DNA from: Candidatus Fermentibacterota bacterium
GTDB taxonomy: Bacteria; JAFGKV01
Length of the DNA: 19,831 nucleotides
NCBI GenBank assembly: GCA_030620115.1
Contig: JAUXFG010000066.1
Location: forward strand, 1-19,831
Reading direction: 5' to 3'
Shown here: piece after piece, positions 15,629 through 19,831 of the stretch
Layout: each line of letters opens with the position of its first letter
Position numbering within the stretch: the stretch's first letter is position 1
Notes under the pieces: model-generated
Seen by the model: the letters and a program-made list of their open reading frames with translations, nothing else
The model's database searches: none
What the model was told of the DNA's origin: nothing
Position numbers and translations under genes: made by a program

Positions 15629-15658
15629 TTTACTCCCGCCATGGCAGGATTGGTAAAG
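15629..15658 (+). repeat. 30-nt direct repeat, copy 1
   Basis: It starts TTTACTCCCGCCATGGCAGG and matches 15945-15974 (TTTACTCACGTCATGCCGGG start) at 25 of 30 positions. Both end in GGATTGG-AAAG. Confidence 0.55.
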
Positions 15659-15853
15659 TCAGGAAAGAGAGAGATTCTCTCGCCCTTCGACGCCGCTCAT
15701 CTCGACTCCGCTCGATACAGGCAGGATCTTCGACAAAGGCACGAAGATCGCAAAGGTGCCACTTTCGGTCGTTTGGGAGAAGTGGGGAGATGGGATTTGA
15801 ACTACGATAAACGCGAATGACACGAAAGGAAGAAGACCGGGCACATCCATGTC

Positions 15854-15923
15854 TGGAGGGCTATGCTTTGTCATGGCCGCCGTATGAGCCGATAGCGTTG
15901 ACGCGACGGAGCGCGTCTCTCCA
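15854..15923 (+). repeat. 70-bp element with TGGAGGG end, copy 1
   Basis: It begins TGGAGGGCTATGCTTTGTCA and ends GACGCGACGGAGCGCGTCTCTCCA. The second copy, at 17153-17222, has exactly the same length, and there the ends are the inverted pair TGGAGGG/CCCTCCA. Inside is the hairpin GACGCG-ACGGAG-CGCGTC. Its minus-strand translation is the WRDALRRV...GHDKAW peptide seen in many spurious annotations (from memory). Confidence 0.8.
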
Positions 15924-15944
15924 CAGGTGGATAGTAACGCCAGT

Positions 15945-15974
15945 TTTACTCACGTCATGCCGGGATTGGCAAAG
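15945..15974 (+). repeat. 30-nt direct repeat, copy 2
   Basis: Second copy of the repeat at 15629-15658, with five differences. It lies 21 nt after the 70-bp element. Confidence 0.55.
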
Positions 15975-16027
15975 GCGATGACGAAACACCGTCAAAAACG
16001 ATCCAAGTCTTTTGGGACGAGTTTTTA

Positions 16028-16111
16028 GGTACAGAGAGTGCCGAGGCTGTCTGGAACTCACCACAACACTAGGAGTTTTTGTATCCGGGGTATTTGTGCA
16101 CTCTCTGTACC
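16028..16111. repeat. Perfect 14-bp inverted repeat around 56 nt, at the edge of the nuclease fragment
   Basis: GGTACAGAGAGTGC (16028-16041) and GCACTCTCTGTACC (16098-16111) are exact reverse complements. A smaller inner pair (GGAACTC/GAGTTTTT region) is possible. It ends 17 nt before the point where homology to the ATPase family's C-terminal domain resumes. It matches no attC or terminator layout. Confidence 0.8.
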
Positions 16112-16128
16112 AACGTCCCCTAGTCATT

Positions 16129-16434
16129 ATGAATGCTGGGGGAAGGATAGAGCGTGAATACGGACTGGGGCGGAAACGCACTGATCTTTTGGTGATATGG
16201 CCATACCCGGCAGGACTCCAGAAGGCCGTTATTGAGCTGAAGATACTCCACAAATCATTGGAAACGACTATAGCAAAAGGCGTGGAGCAGACATGGGAGT
16301 ACATGGACCGGTCTGGAGCCGAGGAAGGTCATTTGGTGATTTTCGACCGGGCGGAAGGCAAGCCGTGGGAGGATAAGATCTTTCGACGCAAGGAGGAGTA
16401 TCACGGCATCCCCATCATGGTTTGGGGCATGTGA
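16129..16434 (+). pseudogene. C-terminal PD-(D/E)XK-like fragment of the disrupted ATPase
   Basis: 101 residues from the ATG at 16129 (MNAGGRIEREYGLGRKRTDL) to a stop at 16434. The block carries a nuclease-fold signature: E near REYG, D in RTDLLVIWP, then AVIELKIL (E-x-K) and a downstream EQTWEYMDR, followed by GHLVIFDR and the terminal KIFRRKEEYHGIPIMVWGM. This is the usual end of the same ATPase family whose P-loop start lies at 14552, in the same orientation. The frame is open back to 16012, but codons before 16129 cross the inverted repeat and do not look like the family. Roughly 300 residues of the parent protein are absent between the halves. Whether the fragment is translated alone is unknown; no clear ribosome binding site precedes 16129. 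Confidence 0.8.
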
Positions 16435-16481
16435 GCCGTATCAAGATCGAGGAGATAGAGCGTTCGAGATAGAGGGGATTT

Positions 16482-16517
16482 GGGAAGCGTTGAGCGTTCA
16501 GCAATGAGTGTTCAGCG
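16482..16517 (-). repeat. GCGTTGAGCGTTCAG repeat, inverted copy
   Basis: It reads GGGAAGCGTTGAGCGTTCAG followed by an ATGAGTGTTCAGCG variant. It is the reverse complement, with an indel and few changes, of the 17048-17075 stretch, itself part of one of the three 27-nt direct repeats. Confidence 0.6.
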
Positions 16518-16609
16518 TCCGAGGAAGAGAGGATATAGAACACCGAGTATCCTTTTTGCAATGCCCGCCTTGCGATGACCCCCGATCCCTCTCTCATACA
16601 TCTTGGAGT

Positions 16610-16646
16610 GCGGCAGCCCCGCATACTGCGCGGGGCTGCCGCTTTT
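16610..16646 (+). terminator. Strong GC hairpin followed by TTTT
   Basis: GCGGCAGCCCCGC (16610-16622) and GCGGGGCTGCCGC (16630-16642) form a perfect 13-bp stem with a 7-nt loop, followed by TTTT. It could end + strand transcription from the island. Equally, it may be one more copy of a GCGGCAGC-type intergenic repeat, since the surrounding DNA is repetitive. Confidence 0.5.
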
Positions 16647-16838
16647 CCCAAGCAAGCCATGCTTGCGCCCATCACCAGGCATCCGACAGTCTACCATGAG
16701 CAGATATCGATTGGGCGAACGCGCAAGGTTGTTCTACACCATTGATCACGGCCGTGAACTCACAGAAAACGGCAATCGTATCCCAGGCTATCATCCCTGG
16801 CGCGCCGCAGCCCGGGGCAAAGGCGGCTGTTCACTCTT

Positions 16839-16865
16839 CATCTATGCGCTTATCGCTGAACGCTC
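16839..16865 (+). repeat. 27-nt direct repeat, copy 1 of 3
   Basis: Consensus CATCTRTRCGCTYATCRCTG followed by AACGCTC. Copies start at 16839, 17040 and 17229, spaced 201 and 189 nt. Copies 1 and 3 differ at one position. Confidence 0.8.
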
Positions 16866-16885
16866 TCTTCTCCCCTGCCCACCCA

Positions 16886-16984
16886 GATTCTTCGGTCGCT
16901 CCGCTCCCTCAGAATGACACGCGATGCAACATCCTTCTGCTTGCTACCATTGTCATTCTGAGCGACCGCAAGGAGCGAAGAATC
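16886..16984. repeat. GATTCTTCG...CTCAGAATGAC inverted repeat pair
   Basis: The two 33-nt arms (16886-16918 and 16952-16984) have matching outer 9 nt (GATTCTTCG) and inner 10 nt (TCAGAATGAC) in inverted orientation, while the middles differ. This is a very widespread intergenic motif (from memory). Confidence 0.75.
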
Positions 16985-17039
16985 TTTCCTTGCTCCAGAA
17001 TCCCCTCTCCCATTCCTGTCTCTTCCTCCTTCGTCTCTT

Positions 17040-17066
17040 CATCTGTACGCTCATCACTGAACGCTC
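17040..17066 (+). repeat. 27-nt direct repeat, copy 2 of 3
   Basis: The most diverged of the three copies. It continues into CAACGTTCCC, which makes it the partner of the inverted copy at 16482-16517. Confidence 0.75.
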
Positions 17067-17152
17067 AACGTTCCCAAAATCCCCCATTCCCCGAGCGCGA
17101 TCCGCCGGCTGGCGGACGTCCCTCCACAGGAGAAGACGTACACATTGCTTGA

Positions 17153-17222
17153 TGGAGGGCCATGTTTCGTCATGGCCGCTGTTGGTGCCAATACGGCGGA
17201 CGCGACGGAGCGCGTCCCTCCA
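17153..17222 (+). repeat. 70-bp element with TGGAGGG/CCCTCCA ends, copy 2
   Basis: Same length and orientation as 15854-15923, with perfect 7-bp terminal inverted repeats. A further truncated relative ends at about 17098-17130 (GCGGACGTCCCTCCACAGG). Confidence 0.8.
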
Positions 17223-17228
17223 GTCTGT

Positions 17229-17255
17229 CATCTATACGCTTATCGCTGAACGCTC
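17229..17255 (+). repeat. 27-nt direct repeat, copy 3 of 3
   Basis: It lies 12-38 nt past the 3' end of the minus-strand FG-GAP gene. It continues into ATCGCTTCCCC before the stop codon. Confidence 0.8.
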
Positions 17256-17266
17256 ATCGCTTCCCC

Positions 17267-19831
17267 TTACGGCAACACGAAATCGTGCTCTCCCGCTCGG
17301 TTCGACCGGGTGATCTCCTGTTCCGATCCATCCACCGCGATAACGAGATAGACCCAGTTATGATCGGCATCCCCGATGCCGCTGGGGCTGGTCCACGTGG
17401 TGGTTGGAGAAACAACCACGGCCTGTCGGTGCATATGAGGCGAACTCAATCCCGGCTCGAAGTAGGCTTCGTTGTCGGCGCCGTAGACCCAGTAGGCTGT
17501 CGCTGATGGACAGGTCGTCCATTCCAGCACGAGATCACTACCCGATACGCTGCCATCCAGCGTCATCTCATTACCGCCACCAATGATGAACTGGCTGAAG
17601 GCGGTCAGGTCATTGGCCGTGATGGAGCCTACGCCATCCGACGTACTCCCTTCATAGTCCGTAGTAGTCCCGCTGACGAGACTCCAGCTCTGCCCGGGAG
17701 CCGTCCGCGTGTACAACGCAAGCGCCGTCTCGTCCCAGATCCCGCTCAAGTTATCGTAGTGGAACGCCACATCAGCCTGGAAAGACCCGTCGTCGTGGGC
17801 TATCCAGAGTTCCCAGTAGGTGGAGTCGTAGTGGACCGGCAGTCCGCCGGTTGTGTCGGGAAAATCGTCAACCTGGATCGCCGCAAAGATCGCATCCGTG
17901 CCCGGATCAGCTTCCCACGTGATGTCCACAGGGACGTCGACGTCCTCCACCAGGTTGCCGATGCCCAGCCCCACGTGGCTGTGATGCCCCACGGCAGCTG
18001 CGGATGTAACCCAATCCGTATCGTCCATGTTCATGAGGGTGCCGTCGTTGTCGTTGGTAGTCCGATCCGAAAGCGCCGTGCCCGAGAGGTGATCGAACCG
18101 GTAGTAGGCTGCGAGACCTGCCTCGTCCCCGTTCATTACCTTGTTCATGTCGGTCTGGATGTCGGTCTCGGAACGAGCAACGTTCCAGATCCGAACCTCG
18201 TCGATCTTGCCGTGGAAATATCCTCCAGGACTGCCGCCCGAATTCAATGCCGAGCCGATGGCGTTGTCTTGTATGCTGTCATACCGAGGGATAGCGCCGG
18301 CGCCGACGCTGTTTTCCTGCTTCCCGTTCAAGTAGAGCTTCAATGCCGAGCCGTCATAGGTTACCGAAGCATGATACCAAACACTGTCCTGGACCGCGGT
18401 GGCGCCGCTGATTGGATGATTGCCCCCAGAAGACATGTCTTCGAAATCCGCAGCCAAGACACCCCCGTCGCTTATGCCCAGGAAGTAGTTCATATCTCTG
18501 CTGTCGCCGTCCGCCTCGCCACGCCCTTTTGTGACCAGTGGCACGGCGGTGATTCCTCCTCCTCCGGTATTGGTGGTAACGCCGCTGCCCTCCTTCCTGA
18601 ACCAGCAACACAACGTGAATGTCTGCAGCCCCAGACTTTCGGGCTCTTGCAGGTCAACGTAGTCGTCGCTGCCGTCAAAATCCAACCCGTTGCCCGGCGG
18701 GGTCATGTTCGTGGCGAAGACCTTGTTTTCCCCGTGTGCGGTCTGCTCTGCATTCGTGGCGTAGGCACGCACGTAGTAGGTCTCACCAGAGGTAAGACCG
18801 GTGAGCGAGCTGACGAACGATCCCAGGCCGCTGCCGTCGTTGGTCATGCCGAGGTGCGTGCCAACAGTGGGATTCTCGCTGGTATCCCACACAACGCCTT
18901 TGGCGGTGACCGAAAAGCCGCCTTCGTGGGTAACCTCTCCGCCGCTAGTGGCCGTGGTCTTGGTGATGTCGGTAACGCTCGCCGTGGTGATGCTGATGAC
19001 GCTAAACGTCCCTTCAGTGGCAAAGGCTGAGCCGGCGAAGGCGTTGTCTATGGCCTGGACGCTCCAGTAGTGCACTCCGCCGGGCAGGCTGTGTATCACC
19101 CACGTGGTGTCGTGGTTCGTGTTACCCAGGGCAGGCACGCGGCGGTAGCCGGTGCCGGCATCGGCCATGGGGGTCATGATGTCCATCCCTCCCGGAGAAA
19201 TGCCGATGCGGAGGTTGTAAGTCAAGGCGTCGACCGCGGTCTCGGTGTTCGTAGACTTGACCCAACTGAGCGTGACCTCCTGATCGGAAACCGATGCGGC
19301 AGGGTTTGACGGCGCATCAGGAACGGTATTGGTAGTCAACCCGTCATTGCGGTAAATGCGGGTCATGCGGGTGCTGCCGGTCCACCCGGCCAAGAACGCG
19401 TCGAGGTCGCCGTCGTTGTCGTAGTCGCCCCACGCTACGCTGCAATAGTCTACCCCCGGGAGACCAGCGCCGATGTTCGTGAACGTACCACTATCATTGC
19501 GGTAGATGCGGGTGATATGGCTGCCAGCGGTATACCCGGCCACGAGCACATCCAGGTCGCCGTCGTTGTCGTAGTCCCCCCAGGCTACGCTGCAGCAATA
19601 TACCCCCGGGAGACCGGCGTCGATGTTGGTGAATGTACCGGAGCCCTCATTGCGGTAGATGCGCGTGATGTCGCTGCTGCCGGTCCACCCGGCCAAGAGC
19701 ACATCCAGGTCGCCGTCGTTGTCGTAGTCCCCCCACGCTACGCCGCAATCGCGTACGCCTGGCAAACCTGCGCCGATGTTGGTGAATGTACCGGAGCCCT
19801 CGTTGCGGTAGATGCGCGTGATGCGGCTGCC
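17267..19831 (-). CDS. Large secreted FG-GAP/FN3/LamG-like surface protein (5' end outside window)
   Basis: 854 residues are visible; the frame is open to the right edge, so the N-terminus, including any signal peptide, is missing. Going from N to C: at least three FG-GAP/VCBS repeats with VAWGDYDNDGDLDVLLAGW calcium loops; an FN3 domain (VPDAPSNPAASVSDQEVTLS through HYWSVQAIDNAFAG); a second FN3-like module (ATSGGEVTHEGGFSVTAKGV to GETYYVRAYATNA); a LamG/concanavalin-like domain (LDFDGSDDYVDLQEPESLG, WYHASVTYDGSALKLYLNGK, GKIDEVRIWNVARS); a beta-rich region; and a last FN3-like segment with NWVYLVIAVDGSEQEITRSN. There is no PEP-CTERM, LPXTG or clear Por/T9SS tail. It is probably an exported adhesin-like or carbohydrate-binding protein. 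The first-position TTG near 19765 is an internal codon, not the start. Confidence 0.9.
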   Translation of the reverse strand, partial: GSRITRIYRNEGSGTFTNIGAGLPGVRDCGVAWGDYDNDGDLDVLLAGWTGSSDITRIYRNEGSGTFTNIDAGLPGVYCCSVAWGDYDNDGDLDVLVAGYTAGSHITRIYRNDSGTFTNIGAGLPGVDYCSVAWGDYDNDGDLDAFLAGWTGSTRMTRIYRNDGLTTNTVPDAPSNPAASVSDQEVTLSWVKSTNTETAVDALTYNLRIGISPGGMDIMTPMADAGTGYRRVPALGNTNHDTTWVIHSLPGGVHYWSVQAIDNAFAGSAFATEGTFSVISITTASVTDITKTTATSGGEVTHEGGFSVTAKGVVWDTSENPTVGTHLGMTNDGSGLGSFVSSLTGLTSGETYYVRAYATNAEQTAHGENKVFATNMTPPGNGLDFDGSDDYVDLQEPESLGLQTFTLCCWFRKEGSGVTTNTGGGGITAVPLVTKGRGEADGDSRDMNYFLGISDGGVLAADFEDMSSGGNHPISGATAVQDSVWYHASVTYDGSALKLYLNGKQENSVGAGAIPRYDSIQDNAIGSALNSGGSPGGYFHGKIDEVRIWNVARSETDIQTDMNKVMNGDEAGLAAYYRFDHLSGTALSDRTTNDNDGTLMNMDDTDWVTSAAAVGHHSHVGLGIGNLVEDVDVPVDITWEADPGTDAIFAAIQVDDFPDTTGGLPVHYDSTYWELWIAHDDGSFQADVAFHYDNLSGIWDETALALYTRTAPGQSWSLVSGTTTDYEGSTSDGVGSITANDLTAFSQFIIGGGNEMTLDGSVSGSDLVLEWTTCPSATAYWVYGADNEAYFEPGLSSPHMHRQAVVVSPTTTWTSPSGIGDADHNWVYLVIAVDGSEQEITRSNRAGEHDFVLP
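19341..19831 (-). repeat. Tandem DNA repeats encoding FG-GAP units
   Basis: Units of 150 and 153 nt, measured between the CGTCGTTGTC cores at 19411, 19561 and 19714, are strongly similar at the nucleotide level, with a fourth partial unit at the window edge. Each encodes about 50 residues (WGDYDNDGDLD, then ITRIYRN, SGTFTNI). High DNA identity suggests recent duplication or gene conversion. Confidence 0.85.

Larger units (their letters stand above)
15534..16128. other. Non-coding part of the insert between the ATPase halves
   Basis: About 600 nt without a convincing gene. It holds a small GTGCC-GAA-GGCAC hairpin near 15590, two diverged 30-nt direct repeats (15629-15658, 15945-15974), a 70-bp palindromic-end element (15854-15923) and a 14-bp inverted repeat (16028-16111). 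Confidence 0.6.
16435..17266. other. Second gene-poor repeat cluster
   Basis: About 830 nt between the nuclease fragment and the FG-GAP gene. Contents: a GCGTTGAGCGTTCAG repeat in inverted orientation (16482-16517), a GC-rich hairpin with TTTT (16610-16646), a GCAAGC-CAT-GCTTGC hairpin (near 16655-16670), an open frame from 16697 without family resemblance, an ATTCTTCG...CAGAATGAC inverted pair (16886-16984), three 27-nt direct repeats, and the second 70-bp element. No gene is supported. Confidence 0.7.

Noticed and set aside
16028-16111. Integron attC site
   Set aside because: The outer arms do not contain the GTTRRRY/RYYYAAC core sites, and no integrase is in the window.
16697-16917. Open frame MSRYRLGERARLFYTIDHGR onward
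   Set aside because: It runs directly into the 27-nt repeat and the ATTCTTCG element, so the C-terminal part is repeat translation; no ribosome binding site and no recognised domain.
16839-17255. Possible CRISPR array from three 27-nt repeats
   Set aside because: Spacing is about 190-200 nt and irregular, repeats are not identical, intervening DNA contains other repeat families, and no cas gene is present.
17759-19030. 423-codon plus-strand frame inside the FG-GAP gene
   Set aside because: It is antisense to recognisable FN3 and LamG domains; a compositional shadow.

Overview
The window is about 19.8 kb of a moderately GC-rich bacterial chromosome, probably from an uncultured lineage of the wider FCB/Latescibacterota/Eisenbacteria type. 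That placement is an inference. It rests on two large FG-GAP/VCBS surface proteins (one ending in an ASPIC/UnbV domain, one with FN3 and LamG-like modules), a Gram-negative lipoprotein signal, hflKC, an RNase G/E with an Arg-rich tail, and intergenic DNA full of short palindromic repeats. No rRNA, tRNA, CRISPR array or intact transposase was found.

Left half (1-10314, all genes on +): the 3' part of hflK and a complete hflC overlapping it by 4 nt; an M20 metallohydrolase of the YgeY type; an 880-residue TPR/beta-propeller/ASPIC lipoprotein; thioredoxin reductase trxB; a possible 69-residue protein directly behind trxB; a polytopic membrane protein that looks like a reduced relative of NuoN-type antiporter subunits; and ribonuclease G/E (rng). 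Most starts have clear GGAG-type ribosome binding sites.

Middle (10315-14291): about 1.3 kb without a convincing gene, built from at least six different inverted-repeat families. Then comes a tight minus-strand tldD-pmbA pair (stop and start share one base), encoding the two subunits of the TldD/TldE metalloprotease. No peptide precursor gene was seen next to it.

Right part (14292-19831): an accessory island. An ATPase gene of a familiar P-loop/PD-(D/E)XK fusion type is broken. Its Walker A end lies at 14552-14765 and its nuclease-like end at 16129-16434, with about 1.36 kb of unrelated DNA between them. That DNA includes an unrecognised, visibly AT-richer gene (14859-15533), copies of two repeat families and a 14-bp perfect inverted repeat. 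A second repeat cluster (16435-17266) follows, with three 27-nt direct repeats, two exact-length 70-bp elements (one on each side of the nuclease fragment) and a strong GC hairpin followed by TTTT. The window ends inside a large minus-strand secreted FG-GAP/FN3/LamG protein whose 5' end is outside the window.

Working picture: membrane quality control (HflKC), proteolysis (TldD/E), thiol redox (TrxB) and RNA turnover (RNase G) are ordinary core functions. The novelty, if any, is in the repeat clusters, the split ATPase-nuclease locus with its unknown insert, and the orphan antiporter-like membrane protein.
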